Source of the DNA: CAZXCK01 sp964639225
GTDB taxonomy: Bacteria > Chloroflexota > Anaerolineae > Aggregatilineales > Phototrophicaceae
NCBI GenBank assembly: GCA_964639225.1
Contig: CAZXCK010000128.1
Location: 1-11,923 of the forward strand
Direction: 5' to 3'
DNA length: 11,923 nt
Positions 1-5,173 of the stretch are shown here, one piece after another (position 1 is the stretch's first letter; every line of letters begins with the position of its first letter). A program made the position numbers and the translations under genes. The notes beneath the pieces are model-generated. The model saw only the letters and a program-made list of their open reading frames with translations, was not told where the DNA came from and searched no databases.

Positions 1-7
1 ACAGTCA

Positions 8-40
8 GGGCCGGGTGACATCGATTGTCACACCCGGCCC
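8..40. terminator. GC-rich hairpin downstream of the dehydrogenase gene
   Basis: An inverted repeat pairs GGGCCGGG (8-15) with CCCGGCCC (33-40). A two-base bulge (31-32) separates this from an inner stem TGACA/TGTCA around a five-base loop. It begins 16 bases past the stop codon of the minus-strand gene ending at 57, where a terminator is expected. No U-rich tail follows on either strand, so intrinsic termination is unproven. It could instead protect the 3' end of the mRNA or be a repeat copy. Confidence 0.45.
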
Positions 41-56
41 ACAACGTCAACCTCGA

Positions 57-959
57 CTACGACGCCTGATCGCCAAGCTGGATTCCCGCCAGGTTTTCCA
101 GCGCCCTGACCAGCGCGTGATTGCCATCACCGCCCTGGCCCTGCGCCTGAAGCGTGCGGTAGAGCTGGCTGACCAGCCCGGTCCCGATGACCGGCACGCC
201 GAACTGTTCCGCCGCTTCCAGGGCCAGGCGCAGGTCTTTCTGCTGCAGGTCGATGGTGAAGCCGGGCTGCCAGTCGCGCTCAATCATCTGCGGCCCGCGA
301 TAGCTGAGCATCCAGCTCCCCGCCGCGCCCTGGCTCACGGCGTCCAGCGTCTTTTTCAGGTCCAGGCCGCCCGCCTGGGCGAACAGCAGCGCCTCGCTGA
401 CCGCCAGCGCGTTGATGACCACCAGTATCTGGTTGACCAGTTTCACCGTCTGCCCGGCGCCCTGCGGGCCAACATGCGTGATGGTGCGCCCCATCGCCTG
501 GAATACCGGCTGCGCCCGCTCGAACTGGTCGGCGTCGCCGCCCACCATAATACTCAGCGTGCCCTGGGCCGCGCCCTCGCTGCCGCCGCTGATTGGCGCG
601 TCCAGCATATGGATCGACTTTTCGGCCAGCTTCGCCGCGATCTCGCGCGTGGCGTGCGGGCTGATGGTGCTGGTGTCGATCACCAGCGACCCCGCCGCCG
701 CCCCCTCAATGACGCCGCGCTCGCCCAGAATCACCTGCTCTACGTCGGGTGTGTCGCTGACGCAGACGACGGTGATCTCGCTGTGGGCCGCCACGTCCGC
801 CGGGTCGTCACCGGCGCTGGCCCCGGCGTCGAGCAGCGGCTGCATCCGTGCCGGGCTGCGATTCCAGACGCGGACGTTAAAACCGGCCTTCAACAGATTG
901 CGCGCCATGCCGCCGCCCATAATCCCCAGGCCGATAAACCCTACATTTTCAACAGTCAT
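57..959 (-). CDS. NAD(P)-dependent 3-hydroxyisobutyrate dehydrogenase-family oxidoreductase
   Basis: Probable cytosolic beta-hydroxyacid dehydrogenase of 300 residues, the usual family length. The N-terminal Rossmann motif GFIGLGIMG (residues 7-15) binds the dinucleotide. DAPISGG (120-126) is the substrate-binding signature. Lys173 in GAGQTVKLVNQ is the expected catalytic lysine with Asn177 nearby, and a conserved Lys241-Asp242 lies in the all-helical C-terminal half. The family reduces or oxidises small 3-hydroxy acids such as 3-hydroxyisobutyrate, tartronate semialdehyde or 4-hydroxybutyrate/succinate semialdehyde; sequence reading alone cannot pick the substrate. The ATG at 959 has a GAGGAG ribosome site about 10 bases upstream. 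The gene stands alone, without valine-catabolism or glyoxylate neighbours, so its pathway is open. The stop is TAG. Confidence 0.93.
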   Translation of the reverse strand: MTVENVGFIGLGIMGGGMARNLLKAGFNVRVWNRSPARMQPLLDAGASAGDDPADVAAHSEITVVCVSDTPDVEQVILGERGVIEGAAAGSLVIDTSTISPHATREIAAKLAEKSIHMLDAPISGGSEGAAQGTLSIMVGGDADQFERAQPVFQAMGRTITHVGPQGAGQTVKLVNQILVVINALAVSEALLFAQAGGLDLKKTLDAVSQGAAGSWMLSYRGPQMIERDWQPGFTIDLQQKDLRLALEAAEQFGVPVIGTGLVSQLYRTLQAQGQGGDGNHALVRALENLAGIQLGDQAS

Positions 960-962
960 CGG

Positions 963-1012
963 GTGTACTCTCCTCGCCGTGTACCGATCAGTAATCGGCC
1001 CACAGTGTACCG
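963..1012 (-). promoter_or_regulatory. Repeat-rich upstream region of the dehydrogenase gene
   Basis: Direct repeats GTGTACCG occur at 979-986 and 1005-1012, with a third partial copy, GTGTAC, at 963-968. Between the two full copies is the inverted repeat CCGAT-CAGTA-ATCGG (984-998). On the minus strand TACACT inside the distal repeat could serve as a -10, with only a weak -35 upstream. Arrangements like this can be regulator sites, but no regulator gene is adjacent and the match may be chance. Confidence 0.3.
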
Positions 1013-1060
1013 CCGAACCAGCCGCCGGAACAAATCGTCGGTTCGATGGGCTGATGGCAC

Positions 1061-1120
1061 CTGTTCGGTGCGCAGCGCCGAACAGAGCACGGGGGTCCAG
1101 GGGGTTCCCAACCCGCTGGA
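1061..1120. repeat. Two-hairpin intergenic element (related to the cluster at 5026-5172)
   Basis: The first hairpin (1061-1085) has an 11-position stem, CTGTTCGGTGC against GCGCCGAACAG, with one T-G wobble and a GCA loop. A 10-base spacer (AGCACGGGGG) leads to the second hairpin (1096-1120). That one pairs TCCAG with CTGGA and GGGTT with AACCC across a single G-G mismatch, closing on a CCC loop. Order, stem length, three-base loops, spacer length and the G-rich linker match 5082-5136, although the stem sequences of the first hairpin differ. It lies between two minus-strand genes and is followed on the plus strand by an A6 run, so on the minus strand T6 precedes the hairpins and is no terminator tail. 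Confidence 0.6.
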
Positions 1121-1151
1121 AAAAAGCATCGTTGTTTGTTGATTCCGGGTG

Positions 1152-1625
1152 TCAGGAAGGCAGCAGGCGTGGCATCACCTGATCCATGAGGGCAGCGGTT
1201 TCCTCAATGGACTGGAAATCGTCGGCGTAGGAGATGACGTTGATCTGCGGGTCATAGCTCCAGAAGCCGAGCGCGTCATACAGATAGCGAATGTAGGTGT
1301 AGCAGATTCCCAGCACCACGCGCGAGAAGATGCCGAATGGCATATACGGGAAGAAGAGGATCACGCCGCGCGTGTGCGCGTACAGCACAATGCCGAGCTG
1401 TTCGTCGGGATAGTGCAGTTCGACGTCGTCATCCGGGCCGGGGATGGCCACCAGCTTCGGGTCCAGGCGCAGCAGCGCCCGCGCCAGCGCGCGTGGCTTG
1501 ATCCTGCGCACCGGCCAGTATTTCTCCGGCTGGTCCTCAGACTGACCGTGCTCGAACAGCCATTTGAGCATGGTTGGGGTGAGCTGGCCGGTTTTAGGGA
1601 CAAACAGGTGAATCTCATAGATCAC
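1152..1625 (-). CDS. Unrecognised 157-residue protein, coupled to the upstream membrane protein
   Basis: I do not recognise the family. The protein has no signal peptide or clear membrane anchor. It has an aromatic, hydrophobic middle (about residues 77-118, including the segments GVILFFPYMPFG and YTYIRYLYDALGFW) and an acidic C-terminal helix (SIEETAALMDQVM). It starts at GTG, which overlaps the TGA stop of the upstream gene as GTGA. A strong GGAGGAG site lies 8 bases before it, inside the upstream coding region, so both the start and translational coupling are well supported. The tight coupling suggests that it works with the two-helix membrane protein, but nothing in the sequence shows how. 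The TGA stop is treated as real, not as selenocysteine. Confidence 0.8.
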   Translation of the reverse strand: MIYEIHLFVPKTGQLTPTMLKWLFEHGQSEDQPEKYWPVRRIKPRALARALLRLDPKLVAIPGPDDDVELHYPDEQLGIVLYAHTRGVILFFPYMPFGIFSRVVLGICYTYIRYLYDALGFWSYDPQINVISYADDFQSIEETAALMDQVMPRLLPS

Positions 1626-2446
1626 GCCGGGAACTCCTCCCAGGCGGCCTGCTGTGGCTGCCGTTCCAGCAGCAGATCAACAAGTAGGCGCAGATTATCG
1701 ACCTGTGCCAGCGGAGTCCGGTACCAGGCGCTGAATTCTGGGCCATCCTCGATAACGAACAGCAGCATACCCTCGTGAATGCAGAAGCTGCTCAGTTCAG
1801 ACCAGGGCAGCGTCTGGCCATGCACATGCAGTCCGCTGTCGCTGATCATCAGTTCGTCGGAGAAGGGGACGCGCACGCCGCTTTCAAGCTGACGCTCCAC
1901 ACGCGGGCGCATCACCTGATTAATGCCGTGCTCCAGATGCAGGCTCATCTGCTCGATGCGGGTGTACATATCGCCCAGCACGATCTCGGTATTCTGGTTG
2001 GTGCGCACCGTGAAATGATACGAGGTGCGTTCGATCAGGCCGCTGAGGTACGATCGACGCACACCACGCCCGCGCAGCGACACCACCTCAGAGAATGGTA
2101 CGCGCAGCACGCCAGACCCCTGCCGGTAGGTGAAGCCCTGCTCGTAGATCAGTACTTCGCGATTCCAGAAGTGCAGCAGTGTCCAGCCAACGACCAGCGC
2201 CACCGCTGCCAATAGCAGCACGGTCATCACCGAAGCCTGCTCGCGCTCGACTTCCCACAGCAGCAGCGTGACGACCGCCCAGGCGATGGCCATCGCCAGC
2301 ACGCCGTGCAGCAGCAGGCGCACCCGGTTGACCGGGTAGCGAGCCTCGAACGCGCCCAATGTGGGCACAGCGACGCGATCCGGCATGGATTGGCCGATAG
2401 CGAGGTCAATCGACATATCATTCTTGGAGTGGATGATTTCTGTCAT
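1622..2446 (-). CDS. Membrane protein with two helices and duplicated PH-like cytosolic domain (DUF6585-like)
   Basis: The 274-residue protein has two adjacent membrane helices, about residues 42-64 and 72-93, with a short loop between them. Two similar soluble halves follow. Residues about 96-175 contain LIYEQGFTYRQG followed by VPFSEV. Residues about 198-260 contain LMISDSGLHVHG followed by LPWSEL. This strand-turn plus aromatic-Ser-Glu pattern is typical of bacterial PH-like domains, and the arrangement resembles the uncharacterised DUF6585 family; that assignment is from memory and tentative. I start at the ATG at 2446, which has AGGA 10 bases upstream. The TTG at 2473 would add nine residues but lacks a site. 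The stop overlaps the GTG of the next gene. Function is unknown; a role in membrane-associated sensing or scaffolding is a guess. Confidence 0.78.
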   Translation of the reverse strand: MTEIIHSKNDMSIDLAIGQSMPDRVAVPTLGAFEARYPVNRVRLLLHGVLAMAIAWAVVTLLLWEVEREQASVMTVLLLAAVALVVGWTLLHFWNREVLIYEQGFTYRQGSGVLRVPFSEVVSLRGRGVRRSYLSGLIERTSYHFTVRTNQNTEIVLGDMYTRIEQMSLHLEHGINQVMRPRVERQLESGVRVPFSDELMISDSGLHVHGQTLPWSELSSFCIHEGMLLFVIEDGPEFSAWYRTPLAQVDNLRLLVDLLLERQPQQAAWEEFPA

Positions 2447-2512
2447 GGGCTTACAGTCCTGATAAAAATGCAATTTTCTGACGATTGCTTACAATATTCA
2501 TCTTTTACACAT

Positions 2513-2541
2513 ATTTTAGCGGGTCCGAACCGGGACGCCAA
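2513..2541 (-). promoter_or_regulatory. Candidate promoter for the 2446-1152 pair
   Basis: On the minus strand TTGGCG (2541-2536) and TAAAAT (2518-2513) match sigma-70 hexamers at 4/6 and 5/6 with a 17-base spacer. This places the start of transcription about 60 bases before the ATG at 2446. The flanking region 2460-2690 is clearly richer in A and T than the genes. It also contains an unassigned dyad, GCATA-AAGA-TATGC, at 2594-2607. Confidence 0.5.
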
Positions 2542-2636
2542 ACCTCTTTACTTTTTTTATAAAGTCAATATAGCACCATACGCGGGCTGTGTTGCATAAA
2601 GATATGCCTCGTTAGGTAAATTCTGCCCGGCAACAT

Positions 2637-2666
2637 TTGACACAGGAACTTTTGTTCGCTTATAAT
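2637..2666 (+). promoter_or_regulatory. lexA promoter with consensus -35 and -10
   Basis: TTGACA (2637-2642) and TATAAT (2661-2666) are both exact sigma-70 hexamers, separated by 18 bases. The expected start of transcription is near 2673, leaving a leader of about 45 bases before the lexA ATG at 2720. The promoter is overlapped by LexA-type operators, as expected for SOS autoregulation. Confidence 0.85.
2646..2657. promoter_or_regulatory. LexA operator (SOS box), perfect GAAC-N4-GTTC
   Basis: GAAC-TTTT-GTTC is a perfect dyad of the type bound by LexA in Bacillus and other Gram-positive-like lineages. It lies in the spacer between the -35 and -10 hexamers of the lexA promoter, where bound repressor would block RNA polymerase. 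Position and sequence together make a chance match unlikely. Confidence 0.85.
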
Positions 2667-2668
2667 TA

Positions 2669-2680
2669 GAACAATTATTC
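2669..2680. promoter_or_regulatory. Second, one-mismatch LexA operator
   Basis: GAAC-AATT-ATTC differs from the GAAC-N4-GTTC dyad at a single base. Its centre is 23 bp from that of the first box, about two helical turns, and it covers the expected transcription start. Tandem sites of this kind can allow cooperative repression. It is weaker evidence than the first box because of the mismatch and the AT-rich setting. Confidence 0.55.
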
Positions 2681-2719
2681 GTTTAGTTTGCCCGAATCCG
2701 GGTAGCAGACAGGCATACG

Positions 2720-3391
2720 ATGAAAGACTTTGAGAAACTGTCGGAGCGCCAGCGGAATATTCTGCGCTTCATGGAACGCTACATCAACGACAACGGCTTC
2801 CCCCCGACCATCCGCGACATCGGCGCGGCCACCGGCATCGACTCGACCTCGGTGGTCAACTACAATCTCAACAAGCTGGTCAAGGCTGGCTTCCTGGAGC
2901 GGGTCGCGGCCAAGTCGCGCGGCATGCGCCTGGTACGCCCACTGCCCGGCAGCCAGCAGACGCCGATTCGCCCAACTGCCGAAGTCGTCCAGGTTCCAAT
3001 GGTGGGGCGCATCGCTGCCGGCCAGCCGGTCAACGTGCCGGACAACCTTTATGCCGACATGGAAAATCCGGTCGAACTGCCCGCATCGATGCTGGCCGGT
3101 GTCAACCTGGGCGAGGTCTACGCGCTGACGGTCAAAGGCGACTCGATGATCGACGCCATGATCCGCGATGGCGATATCATCATCATGCGGCACACATCTA
3201 CAGCGCATAACGGCGATATGGTGGCGGTGTGGCTCGACGAGCGCGAGGAAACGACCCTGAAGTATTTCTACGACGAGGGCGAACGCATCCGTTTGCAGCC
3301 GGCCCATCCTACGATGGACCCCATCTACGTGGATGCGCGGCAGTGTCACATTCAGGGCAGGGTGTTGTCAGTTATCCGGCAGATGCGCTGA
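2720..3391 (+). CDS. lexA: LexA SOS-response repressor and self-cleaving protease
   Basis: LexA represses DNA-damage genes and cleaves itself when stimulated by RecA filaments. The 223 residues follow the family pattern. A winged-helix DNA-binding domain (about 1-72) contains GFPPTIRDIG and STSVVNYNLNKLVKAGFLER. A linker follows, then the S24 peptidase domain. The scissile bond is Ala100-Gly101 in GRIAAGQPV. The nucleophile is Ser142 in KGDSMIDAMI and the general base is Lys181 in TTLKYF. All essential residues are present, so the protein should be active. The ATG follows only a weak AGG ribosome site. Transcription comes from a consensus promoter overlapped by two LexA boxes, so the gene is probably autoregulated. 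Its TGA stop lies two bases from the stop of the convergent permease gene. Confidence 0.98.
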   Translation: MKDFEKLSERQRNILRFMERYINDNGFPPTIRDIGAATGIDSTSVVNYNLNKLVKAGFLERVAAKSRGMRLVRPLPGSQQTPIRPTAEVVQVPMVGRIAAGQPVNVPDNLYADMENPVELPASMLAGVNLGEVYALTVKGDSMIDAMIRDGDIIIMRHTSTAHNGDMVAVWLDEREETTLKYFYDEGERIRLQPAHPTMDPIYVDARQCHIQGRVLSVIRQMR

Positions 3392-3393
3392 GG

Positions 3394-4197
3394 TCACTCG
3401 CGGCGCTGCCAGCGTGTAAGCCAGCGCTCGAGCATCTCAAATACCACAAACAGGCCCAGTCCCAGCAAACTCATCGCCAGGATGCCGGCGTACATCTGCG
3501 GGTAATTAAAGCGATACCAGGCGTCCACGATGAAGAAGCCCAGGCCAGTGCGCCCGGCGATGGTCTCGGCGATGAACAGCACCGCGATGGCCGTGCCGGT
3601 GCTGATCTTCAGCGCGGTGATGATGGCGGGCACGCTCACCGGGATGTAGACGTAGCGCAGCATGTGCCAGCGCCGCGCCCCCAGCGAACTGATCGAATCC
3701 AGTGTCTCCGGCGCGACCTGCGCCGCCGCGTCGTGGATGATAACGAACACCTGGAAGAAGATAATCAGGCTGATGAGGAAAATCCGCGAGGCGTCGCCCA
3801 GCCCCAGGAACAGAATAATCAGCGGCAGAAAGACGACCTTCGGCGCGGGGTAGATAAAGTAAATCAGCGGCGTCAGGATGCGGTCGAGCAGCTTCACCTG
3901 CGCCGTGAGGATAGCCAGCGGTGTCGCCAGCAGCACGCCAATGCCGATGCTGATCACCACCCGGTAGCCGCTGATGCGAAAGGCTTCGGGCAGTTGGCCC
4001 GCGCTCAGTTCGTCGATAAACTGCCGGATGACCTGCACCGGCTCCGGCAGAAATGCCTGATCCACCGAACGCGCCGCGATGTGCCACAGCAGAATCAGCA
4101 CCAGCAGATCGACCAGCAGAATCAGCCGGTTCACCAGCAGGCGGCGACCGGTCCGCGTGGGCGGCAGATGCTGGCTGCTGCGAGAACGGGTGCTCAT
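3394..4197 (-). CDS. ABC importer permease, nitrate/sulfonate/taurine type
   Basis: Inner-membrane permease of 267 residues related to SsuC/TauC (BPD_transp_1). A basic N-terminus precedes the first helix (about 24-42). Further hydrophobic segments lie near 76-100, 106-130, 137-154, 187-212 and 232-252. The cytosolic EAA loop that contacts the ATPase is at about 165-195, with SLGARRWHMLRYVYIPVSVP closely matching the family pattern. The ATG overlaps the TGA of the upstream ATPase gene as ATGA, so the two are translationally coupled. Its partners are the ATPase at 4194-4991 and the fasciclin-fused binding protein at 5174-6550. The substrate could be a sulfonate, nitrate, cyanate or a pyrimidine or other small organic anion; the permease does not tell. 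It ends 2 bp from the convergent lexA. Confidence 0.93.
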   Translation of the reverse strand: MSTRSRSSQHLPPTRTGRRLLVNRLILLVDLLVLILLWHIAARSVDQAFLPEPVQVIRQFIDELSAGQLPEAFRISGYRVVISIGIGVLLATPLAILTAQVKLLDRILTPLIYFIYPAPKVVFLPLIILFLGLGDASRIFLISLIIFFQVFVIIHDAAAQVAPETLDSISSLGARRWHMLRYVYIPVSVPAIITALKISTGTAIAVLFIAETIAGRTGLGFFIVDAWYRFNYPQMYAGILAMSLLGLGLFVVFEMLERWLTRWQRRE

Positions 4198-4991
4198 AAG
4201 CCGAACGCCTTCCGAATGTGTGCGCAGAAGTGCTGAAAGTCCGGGTTCTCGCGGCTGGGCAGGCGGTCTGCTGGCAGCGGATTGCGCAGCACCTGCGGGC
4301 GGCGCAGCGGCGCATCTTCCGGGAAGATGAGCACGTTCTGCGACAACAGCGCCGCTTCCTCAACGCTGTGCGTCACCAGCACCATCGTCACCGCCAGCTC
4401 GCGCTTGATTTCCCACAAGGTCTTTTGCAGGCGTTCGCGCGTCAGTTCATCGACCGCCGACAGCGGCTCGTCGAGCAGCAGCACGCCCGTTTGCAGCGCC
4501 AGCACACGCGCCAGCGCCACCCGCTGCCGCTGCCCGCCAGACATTTGCGCCGGGTAATTCCCCGCCAGATGGCTGATCTGCATGCGTTCCAGCCATTCGG
4601 CGCGGATGCGGTGCCGGTCCTGGCGTGGCACGCCGCGAATCTTCAGCCCAAGCTGCACGTTGCGCTCGGCGGTCATCCAGGGCAGCAGACCGTAATCCTG
4701 GAGCATCAGGCCCACGTCGCGGCTGGGACCGTTGAGCGGCTCGTCGCGCAGGCGAACCGTGCCGCTGCGCGGCTTGCGCAGCCCCGCCATCAGATACAGC
4801 AGCGTCGTCTTGCCGCTGCCCGATGGACCCAATACCCCCCAAGACTCGCCCTCGCGGATGCGCAGACTTAGATTGTCCACAATCGGCTGGCCGGGCGTGT
4901 AACCGAACGTCACATCGTCGAACTCAATGGCGACCGCCGCACTGCGGCTGCGTGGCTGTTCGTTCAGGCGTTCGGGTGTCAGTTGGGCCAT
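4194..4991 (-). CDS. ABC importer ATP-binding protein, nitrate/sulfonate/taurine type
   Basis: SsuB/TauB-like ATPase of 265 residues that powers the importer. Motifs appear in order: Walker A GPSGSGKT (55-62), Q-loop Gln98, signature SGGQRQR (151-157), Walker B LLLDEP (171-176), D-loop SAVDE, and switch His208 in VTHS. All catalytic residues are intact. The reading frame is open upstream to 5159, but that stretch is the translated hairpin cluster. The ATG at 4991 has an AGGAG site with nine-base spacing, whereas the alternative ATG at 5000 directly abuts that site. The short C-terminal tail after the ATPase core ends in NPDFQHFCAHIRKAFGL. The stop overlaps the permease start. It is probably expressed below the level of the binding protein because of the terminator-like hairpin just upstream. 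Confidence 0.94.
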   Translation of the reverse strand: MAQLTPERLNEQPRSRSAAVAIEFDDVTFGYTPGQPIVDNLSLRIREGESWGVLGPSGSGKTTLLYLMAGLRKPRSGTVRLRDEPLNGPSRDVGLMLQDYGLLPWMTAERNVQLGLKIRGVPRQDRHRIRAEWLERMQISHLAGNYPAQMSGGQRQRVALARVLALQTGVLLLDEPLSAVDELTRERLQKTLWEIKRELAVTMVLVTHSVEEAALLSQNVLIFPEDAPLRRPQVLRNPLPADRLPSRENPDFQHFCAHIRKAFGL

Positions 4992-5019
4992 GCCGGGCAT
5001 CTCCTGTGGTGCTTGCGTG

Positions 5020-5044
5020 AAAAATGCGAGGGTTCCACCCTCGC
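5020..5044 (-). terminator. Terminator/attenuator after the binding-protein gene
   Basis: Read on the minus strand, GCGAGGGT-GGA-ACCCTCGC forms a perfect 8-bp stem with a 3-base loop (5044-5026), followed by A and T5 (5025-5020). This is a classical intrinsic terminator. It lies between the solute-binding protein gene and the ATPase ribosome site at about 5002-5006, so partial termination would give more binding protein than ATPase and permease. Confidence 0.7.
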
Positions 5045-5172
5045 GCTCCCGGCAGGGGCCACTGGCCCCTGCACCCCATGCTCTGCGCGAGCTTTGCTCG
5101 CGCAGAAGACGGGGTCGAGGGGGTCCCACCCCCTCGTGGGGTGTGGGGCGAAGCCCCACGCTTTGATTTTTT
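5026..5172. repeat. Five-hairpin intergenic cluster with terminator-like ends
   Basis: Five consecutive perfect or near-perfect hairpins fill the gap. A is 5026-5044 (8 bp). B is 5052-5072, a 10-bp palindrome around one base. C is 5082-5106, with TCTGCGCGAGC against its complement and a TTT loop. D is 5116-5136 (9 bp, CCC loop). E is 5141-5161 (9 positions with one wobble, GAA loop). Hairpin A ends in T5 on the minus strand and hairpin E in a T-rich tail on the plus strand. Hairpins C and D resemble 1061-1120 in layout. The cluster appears non-coding, although the ATPase frame runs open through most of it. Confidence 0.75.
5141..5172 (+). terminator. Plus-strand terminator-like hairpin of the cluster
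   Basis: GTGTGGGGC-GAA-GCCCCACGC (5141-5161) is followed by TTTGATTTTTT (5162-5172). On the plus strand this is a strong stem with a U-rich tail. No plus-strand gene ends here, so it would block antisense transcription into the binding-protein gene, or it is simply part of the repeat. The GCGAAGC core is an unusually stable mini-hairpin. Confidence 0.55.
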
Positions 5173-5173
5173 G

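Noticed and set aside
15..1142. Long plus-strand open frame antisense to the dehydrogenase gene
   Set aside because: Shadow of a GC-rich gene. The peptide is Arg/His/Gln-rich with no domain, and the minus-strand frame has clear motifs.
1090..1154. Possible selenocysteine codon at the TGA ending the 157-residue protein, since the frame stays open beyond it
   Set aside because: The frame is open only because the region is GC-rich and runs into the hairpin element and the next gene's promoter. No SECIS-like loop follows at the usual distance, and the protein looks complete.
2447..2473. TTG start adding nine residues to the two-helix membrane protein
   Set aside because: There is no ribosome site before the TTG, while the ATG at 2446 has AGGA at 10 bases.
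3229..4236. Long plus-strand open frame antisense to the permease gene
   Set aside because: The composition (Gln, Arg, His, Asp) is that of a permease read backwards; no motif or ribosome site.
4992..5159. N-terminal extension of the ATPase (56 extra codons)
   Set aside because: The extra codons are the hairpin cluster in translation and contain no ATPase homology. The ATG at 4991 has an AGGAG site at proper spacing and begins the normal family N-terminus.
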